From contig CAMAQI010000035.1 of NCBI GenBank assembly GCA_945860255.1, positions 1-17,452 of the forward strand: DNA of 17,452 bases, in the 5' to 3' direction. Positions within the stretch are counted from its first letter, which is position 1; the number at the start of each line of letters is the position of its first letter. The DNA comes from Methylacidiphilum caldifontis (lineage in GTDB: Bacteria > Verrucomicrobiota > Verrucomicrobiia > Methylacidiphilales > CAMAQI01). This document shows, one piece after another, positions 1 through 8,833 of the stretch. Position numbers and translations under genes: made by a program. A model generated the notes under the pieces. It made no database searches and was not told where the DNA came from. It saw only the letters and a list, made by a program, of their open reading frames with translations.

Positions 1-112
1 AGAGGTAAATGAATAGGAATCCTAAGTAACTTTACCCTAAAAAACAGTGTACTCAGCAATAATTAGTTAGCATTTATTGAAAAACTGCTGTATATTAAAG
101 AAGTTAATAGTT

Positions 113-118
113 GAGGAG
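113..118 (+). promoter_or_regulatory. Shine-Dalgarno deciding the kinase start
   Basis: GAGGAG sits 4 bases before ATG 123. It overlaps the in-frame TTG at 111, which would otherwise add four residues, so the ATG is the better start. In bases 1-112 upstream I see only AT-rich sequence, with a TATATT at 91-96 but no convincing -35 box at the right distance. Confidence 0.7.
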
Positions 119-122
119 AAAT

Positions 123-3100
123 ATGGATTCTTTTCTTAAAAATAATAACCTTGAATATTTGGAGCTTATTTCTCAAGGGGAACATGAAATCATTCGCGTC
201 TTCGATAAAATGACCCAAGAGAAGCGAGTTCTCAAAAAAATCCACAAGAAACCCGCAACGCCGACTCAAGTTAAACGCCTTAAAAATGAGTTCAAAATCT
301 GCTCCCTTCACTCTTTTAAACATGTTCTACCCTCACTCAAACTTTTAGAACAAGGAACGGAATGGGGCCTTCTCTTTGAAAACATAGAAGCGATTCCGCT
401 CTCAAAAAAACACAATGCACGAATTGAGATCATTCTCGATTGGGCAATTCAAATTACCCATGCCTTGAGTGAGATTCATGACTTAGGAATTATCCATAAA
501 GATATTAAACCCTCAAATATCATTCTCTCCAACGAAGGAAAAATTTATATTACCGATTTTGGCTATGCTTCGGAATTTCTAAGTGAATTTAAAGCACTCG
601 ATCTCCCCCAGAATATTGAAGGGACCCTGCGTTATATCTCTCCTGAACAAACGGGACGAATGAACCGATCGATCGATTATCGATCCGACTACTATTCATT
701 CGGAATCTCTCTTTACGAACTCCTGACAAGTCAAACTCCCTTTCAATCTGAAGACCCCATGGAGTTGGTCTATCAACAGATGACCGCAAAACCAAAGCCG
801 CCTCAGGAAATTACCTCTCATATCCCCAATTCTCTCGCTGAAATTGTTTTAAAGCTCCTCGCAAAAACTCCTGAGAATCGATATCAAAACGCTCAAGCAC
901 TTCTTTCTGATCTCAGATCAGTCAAAGACGCTCTGATGAATTCCAAACATCAATCGCTGACCTCTTTGACGAATCGATTCCTCGATCGTTCGAATCGATT
1001 AGTCATCTCTCAAAAACTATATGGTCGCGATCAAGAAGCCCAATTATTGATTCGCGACTTTGAAGCTGCCGCAGAAAAAGGAACTCAGTTCACATGGATT
1101 AAAGGTCGCTCTGGAATTGGAAAAACAACCCTAGTCTCAGAGGTGTACAAACCACTGACAAGAGCTAATGGTTATTTTTTAAATGGGAAATTTGATCAAT
1201 TCAAGAAAAGCATTCCCTACAGCGGGATCCGAGATTCCTTACAAAATCATCTTTCGAAACTCAATGAAGAAGGTGAGGAATCGACCCTCTTTTGGAAAAC
1301 TCGCATCAGCCAGGCTCTGGGAACCAATGCCAAAGTTCTCGTTGATCTTATTCCCCGACTCCATTTATGGGTTGAAGAGCTGTCTCCTGTTCCGGAACTG
1401 AGTGCCAGCGAAGCCCAAATTCGATTTGAAAACCTCTTCCTTTGCCTCCTCAATGCTTTGATTGATTCGAAAAGACCGATTGTGTTATTTTTGGATGATC
1501 TCCAATGGGCGGATGCCAATTCATTACGACTTATCGAGAAAATCGCTTCCGACAAAACGATCAACCACCTTCATCTCGTTCTTGCTTATCGTGATAACTT
1601 GGTGAATTTGATTCACCCGGTTCAACTCTTGGTTGATAAAATCTCTCAAATTACCCCCCATCAAACGGTATTTCATCTCGATGCACTTCAAAATCAAGAC
1701 ATTGTCGATTTCGTTTCCGACACTCTTGTTCTTCCCAAATACCAGATCATTCCAATCTCTGATTATCTTTACAAAAAGGCAGAGGGAAATCCTTTTTATA
1801 CCATTGAAATCCTTAAAACCCTTCATGAAGAGAAGGTGATATGGCTTGAGTGCGATACTTTGGCATGGAAGTGGGACAGTTTAAAAATTCAAAATTTTTC
1901 ACTTTCTGAGAATGTGATTGAAGTCCTCTCCACAAAACTTTTGAAGATGCCGATGAATGACTTGAAGGCCATCACTTACGCTTCTTGCCTCGGCAATAAG
2001 TTTGGAACCTCCTTAATTCCCAAAATTACGGATCTCGATCAAAAAACAGTTGATGAGTCCATTGAAAGACTGCTCCATAGCGAGCTTCTTACTCCGAGCA
2101 TCGATTTCTTCCAAACTACTGGAAAAGGGGAAGCTTATTATCGTTTTCGTCACGATCGAATCCAGCAAGCGGCCTATGAACTCATCTCCCCTGAAGATCG
2201 AGAGACAGTTCATTATCGATGTGCTCAAATTCTTTCCAGTCAATACTCCGGAGATTTTTCAAATTTCGAAAACCTCCTAGAGATTGCCGACCACTATAAT
2301 TTTGCAATTAATCGAGTTCAAAATCCGCAGGAAATTGAGTTTCTCGCCAACTTAAATTTTAAAGCCGCTGTTCGTTCCCGAGAGGCAACGGCCTATCCTT
2401 CGGCGCTTGAATATATTAAATTGACACGCCTTTTGATTCATTCTTGGGGATGGAATGAAAAAGAGCAATTTCTTCGAGAGTTCCTCCTCGAGTCCTCTCA
2501 GATTGAATTTTTAAATGGTCTGAAAAATGAGGCTGAAAAATCGCTTCGTGAAGCGATCGATCATACTCCCGATCCGATTCAAAAATCATTTATCCTTTAT
2601 CAATTGATCATCCAATACACCCTCCAGGCTCGCTATGAGGAGGCGATCGAGGTGGCTCGTCAAGGACTCGCGGAATTAGGCGTTGAAATTCCGGATCGCG
2701 ATTTTGAAAGAAGTCGCGATCTGCTCGTCGATCAACTCTTCATATTGCTCGGCAACAATCCTCTCGAGATACTCCGATCGTTAAAGCCGATGACCGATGA
2801 GCGGAGTCAGTCGGTCATGAGACTTTTGGTCGTCCTTGGACCCCCTTGCTACCGTTATCATCAAAAACTCTGGGCAGTTGTCGTTAGTCTTCAACTGAAA
2901 ACCTGTCTCGAGGCCGGCGCTCACCCAGGTCTTGCCTACACTTATCCTGCATGGTGCGGACTCAAGAACTATCTGGGGAGAAGTCGCGGTTTTGAACGGG
3001 ATTATCTTACGCTGATCATCGAAACGATGGAACAGTTCAATCAACCGATGAATTCCAGCATGGGCTATCTGATGATTGGAAGTTCATTGCGACATTGGTT

Positions 3101-5711
3101 TGATCCTCTTGCAGAGGCCTCAAAAGACTACATGGAGGCCTATCAGATTGGGCTCAGCAACTCGAATCTCCAATACGCGGTCTATGCCTTTACCCATAAT
3201 TCCTACTGTCGCTTTTTTCAAGGGATTCCGCTTCATCATTTAGAGCCGGAATTGAACGGTTATTTGGAACTGGCTACGCAGAGATCAAACCAATGGGGAA
3301 TCGATCTTATCCAAGGAATTCTCTTACAAATCAATGAAGGCTGCCGAGAGGGAAAAACGAACGTAGATCTTCCTCTTCTCGATCATGAAATCGAAGAAAA
3401 ACGATATTTAGAGGGAGTCCAATCTCACAGAAACATTCAAGTTGAATGTATCTATCATATTCTCAAGGCGACGATTCATCTTTTTAGAAACGAAAAAGAG
3501 AAGGCGCTCGTCTCCTCAAATGAAGCGGAAAAACGAATAGAAACAGTCGCAACCCAAGGACTCCTTCCATGGATTTTTCATCGTTTTAATCGAATTCTTA
3601 TTCTCGACACAAATGAAGCACTTTCAGAAGAGGAGCTTCAATCCTCCCAAAAATGGTTCGATTTACTCTCTCAAAGATCCTCGTTAAACTTCTTATGGAT
3701 CACTCGTTTTTTAAAATCACTCCAAGAGAAGCGAAAGAATAATTTCTGGGCCGCAATTCAATATTTAGATGAAGCAGTCGAATTGACAAACAAATCAAAT
3801 GTTTTGCACTACCAAGCCTTTGCCCATCAACTGATGGGAGATCTGTGGAACAAACTCGGGAAAGAGGAATTCGCAAAGGAGTCCTATCATCAAGCGAAAG
3901 GTCTTTACGAATTATGGGGTCTCAAATCGTGGATTCCGACTTTTTATCAATTACAAGTCAATCGTCGAAGTCAGGGGATATCGAAAACCGAAAGTTACCC
4001 CTCAACAACCCTGATGATTTACAGCCTTGATCGCTTAGTGAAGGCTTCACGTGAGTTATGGACTGAAACAGATCCCGATCAAATTGCGCTGCTTTTTACC
4101 AAACATGCTTCATTCCTCATGGATGCCCAACGCGTTTGCTTGATGCTTGAACGTTCACAAGAACTTGAGATGACCGCTGAATGGAATCTCTCTGATTGTT
4201 CGTTAACCCCTATCAACTCCTCTCATTCATACAGTGCATTGCTGGTTCAATATGCGACAAAAACGGGCCAGGTCGTTTATTGGAATCGAAATGATAATCA
4301 CCCCCATTTCTCTCATGATCCCTACTTAAAAGCAACCCCTGTCGCTTCAGCAGTCTGTATCCCCATTGTTCAGCAAACGGTCGTAATCGGAGTCGTCTAC
4401 GCAGAGCACATGTCCATTACAGGTATCTTCCATCCCTCTAAAATAAGCCTCGTTGAAACGCTTTCCTCTCAGTGTGCGATTGCTCTTGAAAACAAACGTC
4501 TTCTCAAAACTCTTGAAAAGCAGATCGAGATCAGCATGAAACGTCAAGAGGAGCTTCAATTCTCATTAGAGAGTGCCATGCAGGCAAATAAGGCGAAAAG
4601 CAGCTTTCTCGCCATGATGAGCCATGAAATTAGAACTCCCCTCAACGGAGTGATCGGTTTCTCTTCGATTTTAGAGCAATCTAAATTAACGGAGGAGCAA
4701 CGGGAATATGCGCAGCTCATTCACTCCAGTGGGCATTCTCTTCTCCATATTGTGAATGACATTTTAGAGTTCTCTAAAATCGAAGCCGGGGGGATGGAAA
4801 TTCAGAAGGAGAAAATTGAGCTGGTCTCCTTCATTGATCAAATTATTGAAAACTTTGTCGAAAGAGCAAAATCGAAATCGATCAATCTTTTGAAAAGAGT
4901 GGAAGAGGGCCTTCCAGAGTCCATTCACTCTGACCCTTATCGACTTCAACAAATCCTCAATAATCTCATTGGAAACGCCATTAAATTTACCAACACGGGA
5001 AGTGTCACGATTTCGCTTACCGTTTTTGAAAATCATTCTCAACCCACCCTTCGGATCTCCGTTATCGATACGGGAATTGGAATCTCTGAAGAGGGAAAAA
5101 AAAGAATCTTTCAACCTTTTTCACAAGAGGATTCCTCGATTACTCGCAAATTTGGCGGAACTGGCCTAGGCTTAGCGATTACCAAACGAATCGGAGAACT
5201 CTTAGGAGGTGTTGTCGATTTCAAAAGCGAAAAAGGCAAAGGAAGCTGTTTCTTTATCGATCTCCCCCTTTACAATTTTTTGACGGAAGAAATCCCTAGT
5301 ACGACGACTTTTGAACCAGAAGAGGCAACAAGGTCACTCCAAGGATTAAAAGTTTTATTTGTCGAAGATAATCCACTGAATCAACGGCTCAACCAATCGA
5401 TCATGAAAAGTTTTGAGGGAGATGTTTCCTATGTTTCTTCAGGGATGGAGGCGATCAAACTCTCTGCCCGCACTCCCTTTGATGTGATTTTCATGGATAT
5501 TCAAATGCCTGAATTGAATGGATATCAAACGACCAAAAAGCTTCGTGAAAAATCGAACTCTAATATTCTCCCGTGGATTATTGGCCTTTCAGCAAACGCC
5601 TTTAAAGAAGACATTGAAAAATCTTATGAAGCCGGGATGAATGCCTTTCTTTCAAAGCCGATTCAATCTCAGGATCTTTTCGAGGCTCTTAAGAACTATA
5701 AGCGCAGTTAA
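123..5711 (+). CDS. Giant Ser/Thr kinase - AAA ATPase - GAF - histidine kinase - receiver fusion
   Basis: Soluble 1862-residue signalling protein of the 'trifunctional serine/threonine kinase/ATP-binding protein/sensor histidine kinase' type. Domains in order: protein kinase (about 10-270) with catalytic HKDIKPSN (D127), DFG (D145) and a degenerate glycine loop; ATPase with Walker A GRSGIGKTT (K334) and Walker B FLDD (D458/D459); a long helical, TPR-like region (about 650-1290); GAF (about 1310-1460); a short coiled coil; HisKA with SHEIRTPLNG (H1501); HATPase with NNLIGN (1613-1618), DTGIGI (1649) and GGTGLGL (1678-1684); receiver with EDN (1748-1750) and phospho-acceptor D1792 in MDIQMPELNG. 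All catalytic signatures look intact. There is no transmembrane segment and no Hpt domain, so phosphate would leave through a partner elsewhere. I chose ATG 123 because GAGGAG (113-118) lies 4 bases upstream; a TTG at 111 overlaps that site. No neighbouring gene suggests the signal sensed. Confidence 0.95.
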   Translation: MDSFLKNNNLEYLELISQGEHEIIRVFDKMTQEKRVLKKIHKKPATPTQVKRLKNEFKICSLHSFKHVLPSLKLLEQGTEWGLLFENIEAIPLSKKHNARIEIILDWAIQITHALSEIHDLGIIHKDIKPSNIILSNEGKIYITDFGYASEFLSEFKALDLPQNIEGTLRYISPEQTGRMNRSIDYRSDYYSFGISLYELLTSQTPFQSEDPMELVYQQMTAKPKPPQEITSHIPNSLAEIVLKLLAKTPENRYQNAQALLSDLRSVKDALMNSKHQSLTSLTNRFLDRSNRLVISQKLYGRDQEAQLLIRDFEAAAEKGTQFTWIKGRSGIGKTTLVSEVYKPLTRANGYFLNGKFDQFKKSIPYSGIRDSLQNHLSKLNEEGEESTLFWKTRISQALGTNAKVLVDLIPRLHLWVEELSPVPELSASEAQIRFENLFLCLLNALIDSKRPIVLFLDDLQWADANSLRLIEKIASDKTINHLHLVLAYRDNLVNLIHPVQLLVDKISQITPHQTVFHLDALQNQDIVDFVSDTLVLPKYQIIPISDYLYKKAEGNPFYTIEILKTLHEEKVIWLECDTLAWKWDSLKIQNFSLSENVIEVLSTKLLKMPMNDLKAITYASCLGNKFGTSLIPKITDLDQKTVDESIERLLHSELLTPSIDFFQTTGKGEAYYRFRHDRIQQAAYELISPEDRETVHYRCAQILSSQYSGDFSNFENLLEIADHYNFAINRVQNPQEIEFLANLNFKAAVRSREATAYPSALEYIKLTRLLIHSWGWNEKEQFLREFLLESSQIEFLNGLKNEAEKSLREAIDHTPDPIQKSFILYQLIIQYTLQARYEEAIEVARQGLAELGVEIPDRDFERSRDLLVDQLFILLGNNPLEILRSLKPMTDERSQSVMRLLVVLGPPCYRYHQKLWAVVVSLQLKTCLEAGAHPGLAYTYPAWCGLKNYLGRSRGFERDYLTLIIETMEQFNQPMNSSMGYLMIGSSLRHWFDPLAEASKDYMEAYQIGLSNSNLQYAVYAFTHNSYCRFFQGIPLHHLEPELNGYLELATQRSNQWGIDLIQGILLQINEGCREGKTNVDLPLLDHEIEEKRYLEGVQSHRNIQVECIYHILKATIHLFRNEKEKALVSSNEAEKRIETVATQGLLPWIFHRFNRILILDTNEALSEEELQSSQKWFDLLSQRSSLNFLWITRFLKSLQEKRKNNFWAAIQYLDEAVELTNKSNVLHYQAFAHQLMGDLWNKLGKEEFAKESYHQAKGLYELWGLKSWIPTFYQLQVNRRSQGISKTESYPSTTLMIYSLDRLVKASRELWTETDPDQIALLFTKHASFLMDAQRVCLMLERSQELEMTAEWNLSDCSLTPINSSHSYSALLVQYATKTGQVVYWNRNDNHPHFSHDPYLKATPVASAVCIPIVQQTVVIGVVYAEHMSITGIFHPSKISLVETLSSQCAIALENKRLLKTLEKQIEISMKRQEELQFSLESAMQANKAKSSFLAMMSHEIRTPLNGVIGFSSILEQSKLTEEQREYAQLIHSSGHSLLHIVNDILEFSKIEAGGMEIQKEKIELVSFIDQIIENFVERAKSKSINLLKRVEEGLPESIHSDPYRLQQILNNLIGNAIKFTNTGSVTISLTVFENHSQPTLRISVIDTGIGISEEGKKRIFQPFSQEDSSITRKFGGTGLGLAITKRIGELLGGVVDFKSEKGKGSCFFIDLPLYNFLTEEIPSTTTFEPEEATRSLQGLKVLFVEDNPLNQRLNQSIMKSFEGDVSYVSSGMEAIKLSARTPFDVIFMDIQMPELNGYQTTKKLREKSNSNILPWIIGLSANAFKEDIEKSYEAGMNAFLSKPIQSQDLFEALKNYKRS

Positions 5712-6019
5712 AGAAATCTCTTTCTCGGAAAAGATCCAGCACATGGAAATGAGTGTCACACGAAAAGACCGTTTTTCACCGCGGGGTAAACGGAGGATAA
5801 CGGAGGTAATGCTGTTTTTAGTTTGGGAAAAAGGCAGGTGTGTTGGTTTTTAAAAAATAGTAAATTAAATTTTCCTCTGCGGACCTCTGTTTACTCTGCG
5901 GTGAAAAACTGTCTTTTTTTGTATCAAGTTAACGCCTATGCGCAATTGCGGGACTACAGTGCGCCAAAGCCGCGATCGCTCCCGATAGATTCCTCATGAC
6001 GAATCTGGGATAAATGGGT
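5712..6019. other. 308-base spacer between convergent genes
   Basis: The spacer lies between the kinase stop and the polyketide synthase stop. It contains the large inverted repeat at 5763-5917, followed by a T7 tract (5914-5920), and then a GC-rich stretch (about 5930-5990) that carries the octamer GCGATCGC at 5972-5979. I found no coding region with a start signal here. The short open frames that cross it are continuations of shadow frames. Confidence 0.7.
5763..5917. repeat. Imperfect 44-base inverted repeat with 67-base loop
   Basis: The left arm 5763-5806 and the reverse complement of the right arm 5874-5917 match at 35 of 44 positions by hand alignment. The arms share CACCGC, GTAAAC and GAGG blocks. 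Five of the nine differences (opposite left-arm bases 5783, 5785, 5792, 5798 and 5802) would be G-U pairs in plus-strand RNA, so the hairpin stays paired in that orientation. The right arm overlaps a T7 run at 5914-5920. It lies between convergent genes and could act as a transcription stop or mRNA-end structure. The long loop is not that of a standard intrinsic terminator. The sequence resembles dispersed intergenic repeats of the 'ctctgcgg...' kind found in several environmental bacteria; that likeness is from memory. Confidence 0.8.
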
Positions 6020-7066
6020 CTAATCCCAAACGAGCGAACAACTATGGGCGGCAAAACCGGCGCCAAAACTAGTCAGCCACCATTTCTTCTCACTCTCCTT
6101 TTTGCACCTCAATCCCTCTTCCAAGGCAAAGAGAACGCTCGGACTACTCATGTTTCCATAGTTTTTTAAAATCAGCCGGCTCTCTTCTAATCGATAGCCC
6201 TCGATACTCAACTCTAAGGAATCAATCACATCACGACCTCCCCCATGAGAGATGATCCGAGAGGGCGGCTGCTTCGCCTGAAAACAGTCCTGCCAAAGCC
6301 CCTTCACAACCCCGGAGGCAACCTGAGGAACCGTCCGATGTAGCAGGTTACGTAGCATTCCATTCTTCATCTCAAACCGTAAAAGATCTCGATGTTCCGG
6401 ACGATGGGCCGTTTGAAAATCACTCAAGTAGGGCAACGGAGAATCCTCTTTTTCATTTCTCAAAATTAAGCCCGCAGCCCCATCTCCAAAGAGACAAGAG
6501 CTAATCAAAACCCCAGGGTCCTCATCGAGATAAAAGGCAGCAGAGCAGATCTCGACGGCGACACAGGCGACCGTTGCCGTTGGATTGGCAGCTAGAAATC
6601 CGAAGGCTGAACGCAACATCGGAATCGCGGCTCCACATCCATGACCAACAATATCTTGAAGATAAATCCCGGCCCCCATTTTCATTCGCTCGGCGAGGTA
6701 GGAGGAAACCCCGGGACACAAATAACCGGTACAGGTACAAATAAAGAGCGCATCGATCTCCTCTCCTTTTACCCCTGCCCGATCCAACACTTTTTCAAGG
6801 ACTTTTTCTGAAAGGGCCGGAGCGGCAGTTTGAAAATAGCGGTTTAATGAATCGGCTCCTGAGGTAATTAATCGCTCTAATCGATCGGTTGAAAAATAGC
6901 GAAAATCGATTCCATTATCGTTCGTCAAAACTCGCTCTAAAATTCGCATCGCCACGGGAGATAGCTGATGCTGCGCTTGAGTTGCTTGAAGAATATTCCA
7001 ACATTCCTTTTGGGCAAATCGGTAGGGTGGAACAGCCGTTTCTAAAGCGACTAATGAGACTCTCAT
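6020..7066 (-). CDS. Type III polyketide synthase (chalcone/stilbene synthase family)
   Basis: A 348-residue homodimeric-type condensing enzyme. It would extend an acyl-CoA starter with malonyl-CoA units and cyclise the chain to an aromatic product such as an alkylresorcinol, alkylpyrone or acylphloroglucinol. The catalytic triad is intact: C144 in GHGCGAAIP, H274 in SHGGGRD and N305 in YGNMSS. The TCTGYLCPGV motif (111-120) and the C-terminal SFGAGFAA loop also fit the family, as does the length. The start at 7066 is chosen over 7078 because ATG overlaps the upstream gene's stop as ATGA, with GGGGGA 4 bases before it. It is the last gene of a three-gene operon with an FAD oxidoreductase and a methyltransferase. 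The starter unit cannot be read from the sequence by eye, so the product class is inferred. Confidence 0.93.
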   Translation of the reverse strand: MRVSLVALETAVPPYRFAQKECWNILQATQAQHQLSPVAMRILERVLTNDNGIDFRYFSTDRLERLITSGADSLNRYFQTAAPALSEKVLEKVLDRAGVKGEEIDALFICTCTGYLCPGVSSYLAERMKMGAGIYLQDIVGHGCGAAIPMLRSAFGFLAANPTATVACVAVEICSAAFYLDEDPGVLISSCLFGDGAAGLILRNEKEDSPLPYLSDFQTAHRPEHRDLLRFEMKNGMLRNLLHRTVPQVASGVVKGLWQDCFQAKQPPSRIISHGGGRDVIDSLELSIEGYRLEESRLILKNYGNMSSPSVLFALEEGLRCKKESEKKWWLTSFGAGFAAHSCSLVWD

Positions 7067-8103
7067 GAAATCCCCCATAAAATCGGCTTCACCGGAAAAT
7101 ATCCGGATTTTGCGATTCGAATCAAGGAAGGTTGAAATAATGAGGAACTCATCAAATGATGAAAACCTTGTGCAAAAAAAAGTTTTTTAGAGAAGCACCA
7201 CCTCAGTTCATGTCGAATTTTTCGACAACTCTCCCTCCACGTCGATTCTCCCTTTGAATAACGCTCCAATCCCTCCCGTGCGATCAGACTTCCTTGAAGC
7301 GCCATCGACATTCCACTTCCAGAAAAGGGAGGAATAAAAGCAAAGGCATCACCGATCGCACATTCATTCGGTTTATTTTTTTGGAGGCCAAAGACAATTC
7401 CCGAAGTGGACCTTAAACTCTCCTCCTCCTCCTCTCCACTCTCTAAACGGGTCGATAACGAAGAAAAACCCATCCGATTTAAAACCCGTTGCATTCGATG
7501 AAGGGGACGATCTAAAGAATTCGATCCTCCAAGAGGGGTGGAATTCGCTTTGAAAATTCCACTCACATTCGTCCACTCTTTTTCCACTCGACTCAATCCG
7601 ACGTAGCCATGAGGAGAGAGGTGCATCTCCAAATCACTCGACAAAGAGATGTTGCGAAGATGAATCTTAAATCCAAACCAATCGGAATCAGGGGACTTTC
7701 GTCGTCCCGTCGCAATCACCGCTCCCTTTGTTTTTACTTCCCTTTTTTCACGAAAGAAAAATTCGACCCCCGATTGCTGACAAAGCCTCAGTAAATGGCT
7801 TTCTAACTGCGGTCGTCCGACGGAATAAACGGGTTGGGGTAACTCAAAACGAACCAGTGATCGATCCTGAAAAAACCACTCGACCGTTCGATTTTGCGAT
7901 GCTTCTTGAAGAAAGGAGCTCAACTCAAAGCGATTGATCATTTCAGGACTCAGTCCCCTCATAAACTCGCCGCAAACCCGATGTTGAGGCCCCGTCGATC
8001 GATCAATGACCTGAACAGGGATTCCTCTTCGAGTCAGTAAGAGTGCTAATCCCATTCCCGCAAGACCGGCCCCGTGGATCTCAATCGGCAAAAGCGGCTT
8101 CAT
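7063..8103 (-). CDS. FAD-dependent oxidoreductase (UbiH/geranylgeranyl-reductase-like)
   Basis: A 346-residue flavoprotein of the group that includes aromatic-ring hydroxylases and prenyl reductases. The N-terminal dinucleotide fold is clear: HGAGLAGMGLALLL followed by an acidic strand end (VQVIDR). The RVCGEFM segment and the second FAD motif GDAFAFIPPFSGSGMSMAL near residue 265 are also family features. It starts at ATG 8103, which overlaps the methyltransferase stop as ATGA and follows AAGGAG. Its own TGA overlaps the polyketide synthase ATG in the same way. From the context it most likely oxidises (hydroxylates) or reduces the polyketide or its lipid tail. By analogy with the flavoprotein of the Streptomyces srs operon it could convert a resorcinol to a quinone; this is inference. 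The long upstream extension to 8157 is rejected because it overlaps the methyltransferase and has no ribosome site. Confidence 0.88.
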   Translation of the reverse strand: MKPLLPIEIHGAGLAGMGLALLLTRRGIPVQVIDRSTGPQHRVCGEFMRGLSPEMINRFELSSFLQEASQNRTVEWFFQDRSLVRFELPQPVYSVGRPQLESHLLRLCQQSGVEFFFREKREVKTKGAVIATGRRKSPDSDWFGFKIHLRNISLSSDLEMHLSPHGYVGLSRVEKEWTNVSGIFKANSTPLGGSNSLDRPLHRMQRVLNRMGFSSLSTRLESGEEEEESLRSTSGIVFGLQKNKPNECAIGDAFAFIPPFSGSGMSMALQGSLIAREGLERYSKGESTWRESCRKIRHELRWCFSKKLFFAQGFHHLMSSSLFQPSLIRIAKSGYFPVKPILWGIS

Positions 8104-8747
8104 TTTCTCCTTCCTACACAGCGGTAAAAGCCGGTAACCGTTGACCCAATGCTCCACTCCCAGTCGGAATTTCTAAGCCCTAATAACAGCGGAAGCTCCT
8201 GCCCGTAAAATCCGGCTTGAATACTCACCTCTCCATCATGACGACTCACGTGATTCATTCTCATGAGACGTGCGAATCCACGATAGCTCAATTGATGGAA
8301 TCGGGTCCGCAACGGTTCATTAAAGATACAGAGCCGCGATTGCTGAATACGCTCACCGAGCGTTTTTAAATCAGCCTCTTGAAACTGGTGAAGAATTAAA
8401 TTAGCCATAATAACGGGATAGTCGGTCCAATCCTGAAAAGTAAAAATATCGGCTTGGAACCACTGAGATCCCTCGGAGCGACCAGAAGAGGCAGGGACCA
8501 AGTCCAATCCATCAATCTTATTTCCGCTCTTTTCCAAAAACCGAATCAGATCCCCCTCTCCGGCTCCGATCTCCAAAATCGGAGGAGTGACCTTAAATGA
8601 CTTTAAATGAGTGGCTAACGTTTGAGAAAACCAAGAGAAAGTACGAAAACAGGAATGAATCCTTCGTAGATCACGTCGATTCAGCAACGCATCGGGATGA
8701 TTAAAGGGGAGCGAATCTAAGATCTCGGGTTTCACAATTCGCATCAT
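8100..8747 (-). CDS. Class I SAM-dependent methyltransferase
   Basis: A 215-residue Rossmann-fold methyltransferase. Motif I is ILEIGAGEGDLIRFLE at about residues 66-81, followed by an acidic strand end (GLDLVP) that would hold the SAM ribose. A later segment, PVIMANLILHQF, fits motif IV. It is the first gene of the polyketide operon and likely methylates the phenolic product by O- or C-methylation; the substrate is not evident. Start choice is uncertain: tandem ATGs at 8747 and 8744 have a weak TTAGG about 8 bases upstream, while TTG 8753 has none at a workable distance. The 86-base gap to the divergent membrane-protein gene must hold promoters for both sides, but I see no clear -35/-10 pair. 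Confidence 0.87.
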   Translation of the reverse strand: MMRIVKPEILDSLPFNHPDALLNRRDLRRIHSCFRTFSWFSQTLATHLKSFKVTPPILEIGAGEGDLIRFLEKSGNKIDGLDLVPASSGRSEGSQWFQADIFTFQDWTDYPVIMANLILHQFQEADLKTLGERIQQSRLCIFNEPLRTRFHQLSYRGFARLMRMNHVSRHDGEVSIQAGFYGQELPLLLGLRNSDWEWSIGSTVTGFYRCVGRRK

Positions 8748-8833
8748 CAGCAAAGCCTAAGGACTTCCAGTGATTAAGCAAATAAAAGCCCGTAAATTTG
8801 ACAAATGATCCTTTTCAATTACGGTTCTCTCCA

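Noticed and set aside
5641..5853. Possible small gene overlapping the kinase end and the spacer
   Set aside because: Most of it is the kinase in another frame and the rest reads through the inverted repeat. No start signal was found.
8798..8826. Promoter at the TTGACA (8798-8803) before the membrane-protein gene
   Set aside because: No TATAAT-like hexamer lies 16-18 bases downstream; the bases there read ACGGTT.
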